Shown one piece after another: positions 18,683 through 27,066 of a stretch of DNA of 64,000 bases. The number at the start of each line of letters is the position of its first letter. Positions within the stretch are counted from its first letter, which is position 1. The translations under genes and the position numbers were made by a program. Source of the DNA: F0422 sp003992255 (lineage in GTDB: Bacteria > Bacillota > Negativicutes > Veillonellales > Veillonellaceae); assembly GCF_003992255.1 (NCBI RefSeq), contig NZ_RQVA01000001.1, forward strand, positions 1 to 64,000, given 5' to 3'. The notes under the pieces are model-generated. The model searched no databases and had not been told where the DNA came from. It saw only the letters and a program-made list of their open reading frames with translations.

Positions 18683-19894
18683 CTATTCATAATGTAATGC
18701 ATCGATTGGGTTTAATTTTGCTGCTTTTCTCGCTGGATATAAACCAAATACTAAACCAATGGTCATGGAGAAACCAAACGACATCAATATAGGTCCTGTT
18801 GTGATGACAGTTTTCAGCTTAGCAACGGCTGCAATCAGTTGCGATGCGCCTATCCCTACAACAATACCTATGGCACCGCCTACTAGAGAAATTACAATGG
18901 CTTCAATTAAAAACTGTGTAATAATCGTCCTATAAGTAGCTCCCAAGGCTTTACGCACACCAATTTCTCTTGTCCGCTCTGTGACGGAAACAAGCATGAT
19001 ATTCATAATACCTATGCCCCCTACTAGTAAGGAAATAGCAGCTACCGCCCCAAGGAACAATGTCATAGTAGCCGTATTTTCTTCTACAGCCTTCATAATG
19101 GATGACATGTTATTTACATTAAAATCATCTAACTCTGGATTCTTGATTCCATGTCTAGCACGAAGAATATTTTCTATATCCACTTGCACTCGATTTAAAT
19201 CCTCTCCATCTTTTGCCTGAATATAGATCATCCGTAGATAATCTACACCCATAACACGTTCCATCATAGTCGTATAAGGAATGACAATCACATCATCTTG
19301 GTCATTCCCAAAGGATCCAGATCCTTTTTCATCAAGAACACCAACGATCTTAAACGGATTTTTTTGAATCCTAATATCTTTTCCGATAGGATCTTCATCA
19401 CCAAATAAGTTTTTTGCTACAGTAGATCCAATAACAGCTACCCTTTCACGTCGTTCAATTTGACTTTCACTAATAAAACGTCCCGCTTTCAAGGTCCAGT
19501 TATTCACATATTGAAAGTCAGCATTAGCTCCATTGACAGTAGTTGTCCAGTTTTTACTCATATATACAGTAAGATATGTATTAGCCGCCACTGGAGATGC
19601 AGCTTCCACACTGTCTAGCTTCGTAATCGCTTCATAATCACTAAGCTTCAGCGATTTTGTTGCCCCCGATGGTGGTCTTACACCTGGTGTACGAGGTGGT
19701 CCGGGATATACCATTAATAGATTACTACCTAAGCTAGAAATAGATTCGGTAATTTGTTGACGCACTCCATATCCGATAGAAACGAGGGCAATCACTGCTG
19801 CTACACCAATGATGATACCAAGCATAGTTAATAAGGATCGCATCTTATTGGCTATTAGAGATGACCAAGCCATTAAGAAACCTTCTTTATACAT
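18683..19894 (-). CDS. MacB-type ABC transporter permease
   Basis: About 403 residues with an N-terminal membrane helix (MLGIIIGVAAVIALVSIGYG), a large periplasmic MacB_PCD domain (about 45-240), and three C-terminal FtsX-type helices; the cytosolic coupling motif TREIGVRKALGA near 312 is intact. I take the ATG at 19894, eight bases after AGGAGG; it overlaps the ATPase stop. Unlike proteobacterial MacB, the ATPase is a separate polypeptide. With the adaptor it should form a tripartite-style exporter of peptides, macrolides or lipoproteins; no TolC homologue is in the window. Confidence 0.93.
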   Translation of the reverse strand: MYKEGFLMAWSSLIANKMRSLLTMLGIIIGVAAVIALVSIGYGVRQQITESISSLGSNLLMVYPGPPRTPGVRPPSGATKSLKLSDYEAITKLDSVEAASPVAANTYLTVYMSKNWTTTVNGANADFQYVNNWTLKAGRFISESQIERRERVAVIGSTVAKNLFGDEDPIGKDIRIQKNPFKIVGVLDEKGSGSFGNDQDDVIVIPYTTMMERVMGVDYLRMIYIQAKDGEDLNRVQVDIENILRARHGIKNPELDDFNVNNMSSIMKAVEENTATMTLFLGAVAAISLLVGGIGIMNIMLVSVTERTREIGVRKALGATYRTIITQFLIEAIVISLVGGAIGIVVGIGASQLIAAVAKLKTVITTGPILMSFGFSMTIGLVFGLYPARKAAKLNPIDALHYE

Positions 19895-20624
19895 GGCTTT
19901 CACCTCCTAGATGCAACCCTTTCATTTGTGGGTTCATTCTATCTTCTACAATAAGACCGTCTTTTAAGACCACATTGCGACCTGCATATTCAGCAATATC
20001 TGGTTCATGAGTGACTAAAATGATAGTACGACCTTCTTGATATAATTCCGTAAAGATATGCATTACATCTAAACTTGCTTTTGAATCTAAATTCCCCGTA
20101 GGTTCATCAGCCATAATGATAGCGGGATCGTTAGCCAACGCACGGGCAATAGCCACACGCTGACGTTGACCACCAGATAACTCTGCTGGCATATGATCCA
20201 ACCGAGTACCGAGCCCCAAATCTGTCAACAATTGGCTAGCCCTATCCGTGCGTTCTGCTTTGGATACGCCTGCATAGACCATAGGCAACGCTACATTATC
20301 TAAAGCTGTTAATTTTGGAAGTAGGTTAAAACTTTGGAATACAAATCCGATCCGTTTATTTCGCACATAGGCCAATTCATCATCAGTAAGGTGGGCTACT
20401 TCTTCTCCGTCTAAACAATACGATCCCGAAGTGGGTCTGTCTAAACAGCCCAATATATTCATAAACGTAGACTTACCCGAGCCTGATGGCCCCATAATAG
20501 AAGTAAATTCCCCTTCATAAATAGACAAGTTAATACCATGTAATACAGGTACCGTCAACTTTCCATTTACATAGGTTTTGGTAATTCCATCTAAGGTGAT
20601 AACTGGTTTTTTAGGCGTTTCCAT
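19887..20624 (-). CDS. MacB/LolD-type ABC transporter ATP-binding protein
   Basis: The 245-residue ATPase has Walker A GPSGSGKST near residue 44, the Q-loop in GFVFQSFNLLP, signature LSGGQRQRVAIARAL near 148 and Walker B IIMADEPTGNLDS near 170, with the switch His in LVTHEPDIAEYA. The family drives mechanotransmission exporters such as MacB and LolCDE. The start shares a base with the macA-like stop (TAATG) and the end overlaps the permease start, so the three genes are tightly coupled. Confidence 0.95.
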   Translation of the reverse strand: METPKKPVITLDGITKTYVNGKLTVPVLHGINLSIYEGEFTSIMGPSGSGKSTFMNILGCLDRPTSGSYCLDGEEVAHLTDDELAYVRNKRIGFVFQSFNLLPKLTALDNVALPMVYAGVSKAERTDRASQLLTDLGLGTRLDHMPAELSGGQRQRVAIARALANDPAIIMADEPTGNLDSKASLDVMHIFTELYQEGRTIILVTHEPDIAEYAGRNVVLKDGLIVEDRMNPQMKGLHLGGESHV

Positions 20625-21691
20625 TAGAATTGCCCCCTCTGTTGTGTTTTTTTAGAAGCAGTTATATCTCCGCTGACAACGATTTCATCGCCTTCAGCAA
20701 CGCCTGATATAATTTCGATGGTAGTGTCACCAGTCATACCTGTTTTTACGCTGGTTCTTACAGGTTTGCCATCTTTGATGACATAAATAAATTCTCCTAC
20801 TTTATCAGAACGAACAGCTGCCAATGGAACTACCAATACATTTTGACGTTCTTCACCGTGAATTGTAGCACGGGCCGTCATACTAGGGAAGAAATTATCT
20901 ACATCTGCAGATGGAATAGACACTCGAACTGTATAATACACAACAGAAGAACTGGTCGTACCCATATTTCCTTTAGTACCTAAAGAAATATCTTTTACCG
21001 TACCTGTAAATGTTTTTCCTGGATGTGCATCCACTGTAAAGTCTACTTTGGCACCTTCTTTTACACTGCCAATATCAGTTTCATCCACAGTCAAATAAAT
21101 TTCTAATTCTGATAAATCCGCAATGGTAGCAATGATCATCTGTGTAGAAATGCCTGTTGCAATCGTTTGTCCAGCTTTTAACGGCTCGCCTATAATTGTT
21201 CCATCCATCGGTGCTGTAATCGTGCTATCTGCTAAATTAGCAGCCACCTGATCATAACTTGCTTTTGCTTTTTCATAAGTAGCTAATGCATTATCATAAG
21301 TTTGCTGAGATACAGCTCCTTGCGCCGCTAATACACGATATCGATCTAAATCCGTAGATGCTTGGTTCAATGTAGCTCTAGCATTATCGACAGAAGCCTG
21401 TAATTGACGTGCATCAATAGTAGCAATCACTTGTCCTGCAGATACTTTTTGATTTGCTTTTACTAGTACCGATTGTAATTTTCCTGGGATATTAGTAGAT
21501 ACATCTACATAATGCACTGGGTTGATCGTACCTGTAGCACTAATGGTAGAAGAAATATTTCCCTTCATCACTTTTCCCGTTGTATAGGTAGGTGCACTTT
21601 TTGCATCATCATTAGCAAACCATTGCCATCCCCCAATTACAATTACGAGTACCCCAACAATAAGGGCCCATAACTTTTTTTGTTTCCACAT
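20624..21691 (-). CDS. MacA-type periplasmic adaptor (HlyD/RND membrane fusion protein)
   Basis: The 355-residue protein has an N-terminal membrane anchor (LWALIVGVLVIVIGGWQWF), a split biotinyl-lipoyl domain (GKLQSVLVKANQKVSAGQVI and PMDGTIIGEPLKAGQTI), a helical hairpin between them (about 115-175), and a beta-barrel plus membrane-proximal domain to the C-terminus. It would bridge the inner-membrane transporter to an outer-membrane channel, consistent with a diderm cell. First gene of the exporter unit. Confidence 0.94.
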   Translation of the reverse strand: MWKQKKLWALIVGVLVIVIGGWQWFANDDAKSAPTYTTGKVMKGNISSTISATGTINPVHYVDVSTNIPGKLQSVLVKANQKVSAGQVIATIDARQLQASVDNARATLNQASTDLDRYRVLAAQGAVSQQTYDNALATYEKAKASYDQVAANLADSTITAPMDGTIIGEPLKAGQTIATGISTQMIIATIADLSELEIYLTVDETDIGSVKEGAKVDFTVDAHPGKTFTGTVKDISLGTKGNMGTTSSSVVYYTVRVSIPSADVDNFFPSMTARATIHGEERQNVLVVPLAAVRSDKVGEFIYVIKDGKPVRTSVKTGMTGDTTIEIISGVAEGDEIVVSGDITASKKTQQRGQF

Positions 21692-21767
21692 AGAGAGTCT
21701 CCTTTCTTATGTTATTCTCATAGTATAAAAATATATTGATACATCATAATAGTAGTATGTACAAAAA

Positions 21768-21799
21768 GAAAAAGAAAACCATATCGATTTTCTTTTCTT
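21768..21799 (-). terminator. Weak AT-only hairpin after pfkA
   Basis: An imperfect A/G-rich against T/C-rich stem with a short loop lies downstream of pfkA, followed by more T residues on the minus strand. It has almost no GC, so it is only a possible terminator. Confidence 0.35.
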
Positions 21800-21830
21800 A
21801 TACACTACACACATAAACTAACTATGAAGT

Positions 21831-22790
21831 TTATTGACCTAATATACGTATTAATCGATACAAAGATGTATCTAATGGATATTCTGAAACTTCTGCTGCA
21901 TCATAAGAAACAGTATGAATGGAGTGACATTGTACACCTATTAAATGATGATATTTCCCCTCTAGCAAAGCACGTACTGCGGACTCACCTAAACGAGCAG
22001 CCATCAAGGCATCATAGGCTGATGGAGCTCCTCCCCGTTGCAAATATCCTAATACGGTAACTGATGGTGCATACTCTGTATGGGTCTTAATATACTGTGC
22101 TACTTCATAAGCGCTATAAGCGCCTTCAGCCACAATGATAATGCTATTTCGCTTCCCATTTTTTGTCGTTGCCTCAAGAGACTGTTTTACTTCCTCTAAA
22201 GTCATGGGTACCTCTGGTGTGAGGACAACCTCTGCACCACAAGCAACACCAGCATAGACTGCAATATGTCCTGCATGACGTCCCATAACTTCTACAATGG
22301 CCACTCGATCATGGGCAGTAGATGTATCTCGAATCTTACTAACCCCATCAATAATCGTATTCAGTGCTGTATCAAATCCAATTGTATAGTCCGTACCATT
22401 CATATCTTTATCAATGGTGCCGGGAATCGTAACCGTTGGTAAGCCTAATTTGGATAATACTCTAGCACCACACATGGATCCGTCCCCTCCGATTACTACC
22501 AGAGCGTCGATGCCATGTTTGGCTAAATTTTCATATCCTCGCTTTTGATGTTCTACCTCTTTAAAGTCGAGGCAACGAGAAGATTTTAAAATCGTTCCTC
22601 CCTTGTTCACAATATTGCCTACACTTCGTCTAGTCAAAGGAACAAAGTCTTCTTCTAAAACGCCCGAAAAGCCTCGCTGTATTCCTACTACATCGAGGCC
22701 CTCATAAATTGCACTTCTTGTTACAGAACGAATCACTGCATTCATTCCTGGTGCGTCACCACCACTCGTTAAGATACCTATACGTTTCAT
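21831..22790 (-). CDS. pfkA: ATP-dependent 6-phosphofructokinase
   Basis: PfkA phosphorylates fructose 6-phosphate in glycolysis. From the ATG at 22790 (AAGGTGA site upstream) it is 319 residues, the bacterial norm. Motifs: GILTSGGDAPGMNAV at the N-terminus, VVIGGDGSMCGA near 100, the catalytic TIDKDMNGTDYTIGFDTA near 125-142, and EVMGRHAGHIA near 162. The GGDGS motif is the ATP-dependent form rather than the pyrophosphate-dependent one. The longer frame to 22856 overlaps aroK and lacks a ribosome site. Confidence 0.97.
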   Translation of the reverse strand: MKRIGILTSGGDAPGMNAVIRSVTRSAIYEGLDVVGIQRGFSGVLEEDFVPLTRRSVGNIVNKGGTILKSSRCLDFKEVEHQKRGYENLAKHGIDALVVIGGDGSMCGARVLSKLGLPTVTIPGTIDKDMNGTDYTIGFDTALNTIIDGVSKIRDTSTAHDRVAIVEVMGRHAGHIAVYAGVACGAEVVLTPEVPMTLEEVKQSLEATTKNGKRNSIIIVAEGAYSAYEVAQYIKTHTEYAPSVTVLGYLQRGGAPSAYDALMAARLGESAVRALLEGKYHHLIGVQCHSIHTVSYDAAEVSEYPLDTSLYRLIRILGQ

Positions 22791-22791
22791 A

Positions 22792-23355
22792 TTATTCACC
22801 TTGGTGTACTTTTCGCCGTTTAAAATATATACCTTTCGAACGAACTGATGCATCAATACTAGTCACTAACTCATCTGTATGACTATGTGTTGTATCTAGC
22901 ACATGATCACACTTACGATAAAGGGGCTTCCACCTCCGCATCATCCATGCTACATATCCAGACACATCATCATAATTCATCGTCGGTCGTTTGCCTATCC
23001 ATCGATTGACTCGATTTACAATCCTAAAATGAGAGGCCCTAATACCGACAATGAAAGAATATTTTTGCATATATCGTAACGTTCTCATGTCAAGAGGAAA
23101 GTTTCCACCTACAGAAATCACCGCTTCATGATACATAGCAACCTTCTTAATCACTTCAAACTCTGCACGTCGAAACGCTTTTTCACCTATTGTTTTAAAT
23201 ATGTCAGCAATAGGCATATTATATCGTTTTTCTAAAATCCGATCTGTATCAACAAATTGCCAGCCTTTAGCATCTGCTAAATTTCGACCTAAGTGACTTT
23301 TTCCACTCCCCATTGATCCAATGAGGATAATATTTCTCCTAATAGTCGTTTTCAT
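22792..23355 (-). CDS. aroK: Shikimate kinase
   Basis: This 187-residue P-loop kinase phosphorylates shikimate in the chorismate pathway. Visible are Walker A GSMGSGKSHLG near 12-20, the shikimate-binding DTD at about 37-39, FRRAE near 61-65, the LID arginine in GKRPTM, and the late RWKPLYRKCD segment. The usual GGG motif is GGN (VGGNFPL), an oddity, though the first two glycines are kept. It follows the pilus-like operon by 84 bases and precedes pfkA by one base; aroK also follows pilMNOPQ in proteobacteria. Confidence 0.88.
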   Translation of the reverse strand: MKTTIRRNIILIGSMGSGKSHLGRNLADAKGWQFVDTDRILEKRYNMPIADIFKTIGEKAFRRAEFEVIKKVAMYHEAVISVGGNFPLDMRTLRYMQKYSFIVGIRASHFRIVNRVNRWIGKRPTMNYDDVSGYVAWMMRRWKPLYRKCDHVLDTTHSHTDELVTSIDASVRSKGIYFKRRKVHQGE

Positions 23356-23439
23356 CCTATACTATATCTCTTCTTCCATGTAATAGTAATTTTTACTTTA
23401 TTTTACTATACTCGACTATAGTTTGACAAACATAGAGAC

Positions 23440-23967
23440 CTATTTTTTATGATTTTCACGTATCTTACATTGTAGTTTTGTTACACCTTGTACATGAGTA
23501 ATTTTTTCTATTTTAAATTGGATAGTAGGATGTATTTTTTCTACTCCAACCATCCACTGAATCATATCAATGGTGGACCCTTGTATTACTGCATCTATAT
23601 AGGTATCTTCCTTATGTGTACTAACTACAGTAATAGGTGAATTTCCTATAGTGCTCAATAGTATATGATCCAATCCTTCCACATCTAGTATCTCCTCATC
23701 TAACTGTTTTATGTATTGATACCCTTCACTTTCTAAAAAAGACGTTTCCCCCGCTTGCAATTGCTGTTCTTCTGTCATTGCCTCGCTAATACGTGTACAC
23801 TCTCTTTCATAATAGCTACCCACACCAAATGCTACACCTACTATCAAAAAGTATAGGCTAGGTATTGTGAGTAGAAGTTTTTTTCGTATTTGTATCCCGT
23901 TCCATAGTACCTGTAATCTTAATACGATACATTGAAGACGTGGGTTCCTTTTCCACCATTTCTTCAT
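23440..23967 (-). CDS. PilO/GspM-like membrane protein, last gene of the pilus-like cluster
   Basis: A 175-residue protein with a basic N-terminal cytoplasmic tail (MKKWWKRNPRL), one membrane helix at about 33-52 and a periplasmic coiled-coil plus ferredoxin-like region. Sequence alone does not identify it, but topology, size and position after a PilN-like gene fit PilO/GspM. The ATG at 23967 has AGGAGGG about ten bases upstream, so the 110-base out-of-frame overlap with the preceding gene appears genuine. Confidence 0.6.
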   Translation of the reverse strand: MKKWWKRNPRLQCIVLRLQVLWNGIQIRKKLLLTIPSLYFLIVGVAFGVGSYYERECTRISEAMTEEQQLQAGETSFLESEGYQYIKQLDEEILDVEGLDHILLSTIGNSPITVVSTHKEDTYIDAVIQGSTIDMIQWMVGVEKIHPTIQFKIEKITHVQGVTKLQCKIRENHKK

Positions 23968-24400
23968 AATGGAGTGGCCCTCCTAGCCTAGACAAGGATG
24001 CGCTAAATTGATGTAAGTCTTCTTTATTAGCACCTCGTGCTTCTAAATACCATTGATCCATAGTAGACCATTCTACTAATTGTATATGATGTACATTTGC
24101 TGCATCTAATATATGGATTAGTTCTTTCATTGTTCCTTGCGTATATTCATTATCACCTTTTCGATAGGCATCATATACTTGATGTGCTTCTGTTGCATCG
24201 ATATGATGCGACTGAACTGTTTCATACTCTTGTAACATTTCGTGATATACAATATATTGCTTTCCACAATATACGATAGATAGTACTAAACACATGACAA
24301 TCATAGTCAAAACTATCCATACTATTCTTTTATATTCTATATACCAACATATACATTGAATATCTGGATCAATAAAGTTAATTGTCTTTTCATTCCACAT
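23858..24400 (-). CDS. PilN/GspL-C-like membrane protein
   Basis: A 180-residue protein with a short cytoplasmic N-terminus (MWNEKTINFIDPDIQ resembles the PilN INFI-(N/D)LLP-type start), one membrane helix at about 27-48, a periplasmic helical segment (50-80) and an alpha-beta domain. PilN couples cytosolic PilM to PilO. It overlaps the PilM-like stop by 11 bases and the PilO-like gene by 110 bases. Assignment rests on topology and gene order. Confidence 0.6.
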   Translation of the reverse strand: MWNEKTINFIDPDIQCICWYIEYKRIVWIVLTMIVMCLVLSIVYCGKQYIVYHEMLQEYETVQSHHIDATEAHQVYDAYRKGDNEYTQGTMKELIHILDAANVHHIQLVEWSTMDQWYLEARGANKEDLHQFSASLSRLGGPLHYEEMVEKEPTSSMYRIKITGTMERDTNTKKTSTHNT

Positions 24401-25217
24401 ATAATAATATCCGTTTTGCTAATCCCATAGCCATCTCATGAGTCATTGATTCTGAATTATAATCTGTTCCTTTGCCTACCAAATGTACTGCCTCTTGCTC
24501 TAAGGCACCATACCTTGTAAATATATCTTCATACATAGCTTCCACATCTCCTTTAAACCCAGTGATAGCAACACCTTTTGGATAAGGAATGCGCCAGGTC
24601 TCTCCTTGTTTGATAAGCTTATCACAAGCCTGAAGAATATCTGAAACTTCCTCTGTTACTAGTTCGTTAGCTATACAAAACGTATCACTCCATAAAGATA
24701 CTCGAACTCCATCTGTCTCAGGATAGATAAACAGCATAGATTCTTCTCTACCTCTGCTATGTGCCAACGGTTCAGGCCAATATGTAATCACTTTAATATG
24801 CCCATGCCCTCTTTGAATAGCTTTTGCCATCCCTCTCCCATCTTTGTTATTTAATGCCACTATCAACAAAAGCATGCCATTCTTTGAAGACCTAGATGCA
24901 TAATCTATTGCCACAGGTGCGTTTTCACTATCAAATGCACGAAATCCTTCACGTTTTGCAAAGCTATATTGATCACCGACCTCCATTTGTGGTGTTTCCA
25001 TACAAATAGCACGCAGAGGTCCTTCATATACACATCCTATCCAGGCGTCCTCTTCTCCATATAAATCAAAGAAATCTTCCGTATCTTGTTCAATGGTTCC
25101 CCTTCTATGTTGCGTAATTACATTTTCTATCACAGTCTGCCCATCTACTTTATAGGCTACTACACCTACAATTTCATCTATACCTACTGCAATTGCCATA
25201 ACGCGTTTTTGCTTCAT
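24390..25217 (-). CDS. PilM-like actin-fold protein (divergent)
   Basis: A 275-residue soluble protein without a membrane segment. Its N-terminal VMAIAVGIDEIVGVVAYKV resembles the phosphate-1 strand-turn region of PilM/actin-like ATPases, but the rest is divergent and the nucleotide motifs are not obvious. Being followed by single-pass PilN- and PilO-like proteins supports the PilM role as the cytosolic ring of the pilus alignment complex. A degenerate, possibly non-ATP-binding relative is equally likely. Confidence 0.5.
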   Translation of the reverse strand: MKQKRVMAIAVGIDEIVGVVAYKVDGQTVIENVITQHRRGTIEQDTEDFFDLYGEEDAWIGCVYEGPLRAICMETPQMEVGDQYSFAKREGFRAFDSENAPVAIDYASRSSKNGMLLLIVALNNKDGRGMAKAIQRGHGHIKVITYWPEPLAHSRGREESMLFIYPETDGVRVSLWSDTFCIANELVTEEVSDILQACDKLIKQGETWRIPYPKGVAITGFKGDVEAMYEDIFTRYGALEQEAVHLVGKGTDYNSESMTHEMAMGLAKRILLYVE

Positions 25218-25226
25218 AATGCCCCC

Positions 25227-25655
25227 TCATTCTACTACTTCTTTAATTTGAATCTCTTGCAATATTCCCTCTCTATATATTGTTTGCGCATAAATATCCT
25301 TTTGTATATGTATTCCTGTTAGCATATGTTCACAAACTAGTCGAATTCTATACTGCGTATTGTTCTTTTTATAATAGATAACAGTAATTCGTTCATCTTC
25401 CTTATCTTCTACGACTAATTTTGGCGATCCACTTCCTGTTATTTCCTTTTGATGAGCTAGAAAATACTCTTTTCTCGTTGCTAACAGCATGCCTCTTTCA
25501 ATACCATATTGGCATTGTACAAACCTGTATTCATCAATCATGCTTTGATATGTAATGCTTACCATACTCTGCCAAGCGGCCCATATACTGATTGTTGCCA
25601 TCCCTATTAAGATAATCATGTAAGATATAAATCCTTCTTTATGATTATGCATCAT
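25227..25655 (-). CDS. Minor pilin-like (PilX/GspK position) protein, atypical leader
   Basis: From the ATG at 25655 (142 residues; a second ATG follows directly) the protein begins MMHNHKEGF and then has a hydrophobic helix (about 10-30), like a prepilin leader ending in Gly-Phe. The Glu usually found at mature position 5 is missing. The starts overlap the stop of the upstream gene, suggesting coupled translation. The longer frame to 25730 would extend deep into the neighbour. Sequence after the helix matches nothing I recognise. Confidence 0.55.
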   Translation of the reverse strand: MMHNHKEGFISYMIILIGMATISIWAAWQSMVSITYQSMIDEYRFVQCQYGIERGMLLATRKEYFLAHQKEITGSGSPKLVVEDKEDERITVIYYKKNNTQYRIRLVCEHMLTGIHIQKDIYAQTIYREGILQEIQIKEVVE

Positions 25656-26229
25656 CTTTTTTATATAGTTTTTCCAAATAGGTTGCATATGGTAATACTC
25701 CAGTTGTAACAATATACCTATGGTTTCCACCTTCTATAAAATGTACATGCAATCGCTCCCAATAGGGCTGTATTTGAGAATACCACTGCATCGTAATCAC
25801 TCCGCTTTTTTCTTGTTGAAAGACTACATTATCCAGCGGATATACCCATATACTGGCTACCTCAGGGCTAATTTCACTTTCTGTAATATCTTGTTTTTGA
25901 CCATTCGATAGAATCGTCACTAAAGAATATTTATATAATCCCAATCTCCAATGATAGGGTGATCGCACTTCTAGCCCATGATTATGTAATGTAGGAACTA
26001 CAGGACTATAACGAATGCGGTTCATAACTTGTATCCTACTAAATCTAGCATCTAATAGTAATTCATGACGATGATGCAGCATATGTAGAGACTTAATTCC
26101 ATGACTTATTAGTACTAAAAAGCAAGTGATAATAATGACAAGTAAAACGCTAGCGATGAGACCTTCTACCAATATATACCCTGCATCTGAATTTGTTTTT
26201 ATTTTCCTATGTATACTTGCAAATTTCAT
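25645..26229 (-). CDS. Minor prepilin with class III leader (PilW/GspJ-like)
   Basis: A 194-residue protein with a prepilin leader: basic residues then DAGYILVE, giving predicted cleavage after Gly17 and Glu at mature position 5, followed by a 20-residue hydrophobic helix. The large C-terminal domain and the position after two smaller pilin-like genes suit a GspJ/PilW minor pilin. It would be processed by the prepilin peptidase encoded at 27063-27677. Confidence 0.75.
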   Translation of the reverse strand: MKFASIHRKIKTNSDAGYILVEGLIASVLLVIIITCFLVLISHGIKSLHMLHHRHELLLDARFSRIQVMNRIRYSPVVPTLHNHGLEVRSPYHWRLGLYKYSLVTILSNGQKQDITESEISPEVASIWVYPLDNVVFQQEKSGVITMQWYSQIQPYWERLHVHFIEGGNHRYIVTTGVLPYATYLEKLYKKDDA

Positions 26230-26251
26230 AGTGTAGCACCTATCTATAAGA

Positions 26252-26602
26252 TTACTTTCCTAGCAAGTACGTAGTAAACCGATGTGCTTCTTTTTCGTGT
26301 CGATATGCTACCACCGAGAGTATATAGAGTCCATTGCTTCCTTCCTCTATTGTTCTTTGAAAGGTATACGTTCCTACGGGCGGTGGGCTTTCTTCTATAG
26401 AACTATTGTTAACCCAAGCTGCTTTTCCCTCCTCCATATATAACGTCATAGCTTGCAATGTTCTATCTTCTTCCATTATATGGCTATATTCTTGAATGCT
26501 ATGTATCATCAGCATACCTAGGACACAACAAAATACACTCATCACAAATAATGATACGAGTACATCCATATACAAAAAACCAGAACTAGATGTTGCTTTC
26601 AA
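26252..26602 (-). CDS. Minor prepilin-like protein with Asp at mature position 5
   Basis: The leader SSSGFLYMD predicts cleavage between Gly and Phe, and the fifth mature residue is Asp rather than Glu, ahead of a hydrophobic helix VLVSLFVMSVFCCVLGML. I prefer the TTG start at 26602 (116 residues): it overlaps the preceding stop as TTGA and GGAGG lies ten bases upstream. An in-frame ATG at 26620 would add six residues but has no clear ribosome site. Probably GspI/PilV-like. Confidence 0.65.
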   Translation of the reverse strand: MKATSSSGFLYMDVLVSLFVMSVFCCVLGMLMIHSIQEYSHIMEEDRTLQAMTLYMEEGKAAWVNNSSIEESPPPVGTYTFQRTIEEGSNGLYILSVVAYRHEKEAHRFTTYLLGK

Positions 26603-27066
26603 AACCTTGATTCCTCCCATCGTATACGACCCGATTGTTGTGCAAAAATATAAGTTCGTTTATATCGAATCTTGTCATCTACTAATGTCACTGTATAAAT
26701 TTTGCCAATTCCTCGTGCCATCTCAAAAGTAATTGCTGGTCTACGTCCGGTAAATTCTAAATGCATAGAATCTGGCAGTGTATGAGCTACTAACCCTTTT
26801 GTATCATTCATATACCGATATGCATGTGGTTCTAAAAGAATACGATTAGCTCCTACACCATGCTGTAAATCTCCATACAATGTTGCTAACTGTATCCGCT
26901 TCATGTGAGCAAATAATAGCCGTCCCTCTCGATCAAACTCGGTATATTCTTTTCGATCACTCGTATTAAGTAATCCAACCATGCCGATAACAATAGATAC
27001 TATCAGTAAATAAATGAGCATTTCTACTAACATGGCACCTTTACAAGAGTTAACCCTATCTTTCAC
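26599..27066 (-). CDS. Minor prepilin (GspH/FimT-like)
   Basis: The leader CKGAMLVE predicts cleavage after Gly with Glu at mature position 5, followed by a hydrophobic helix MLIYLLIVSIVIGMVGLL. I choose the GTG at 27066 (155 residues): GAGGTGG lies six bases upstream and the start overlaps the peptidase stop as GTGA. Another GTG three codons earlier (27075) would place the site inside the gene. The C-terminal domain, with short beta strands, is of typical minor-pilin size. Confidence 0.7.
   Translation of the reverse strand: MKDRVNSCKGAMLVEMLIYLLIVSIVIGMVGLLNTSDRKEYTEFDREGRLLFAHMKRIQLATLYGDLQHGVGANRILLEPHAYRYMNDTKGLVAHTLPDSMHLEFTGRRPAITFEMARGIGKIYTVTLVDDKIRYKRTYIFAQQSGRIRWEESRF

Noticed and set aside
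23858..23967. Frameshift or sequencing error joining the PilN- and PilO-like genes
   Set aside because: Each gene has its own membrane helix, normal size and, for the second, a strong ribosome site; an overlap explains the data better.
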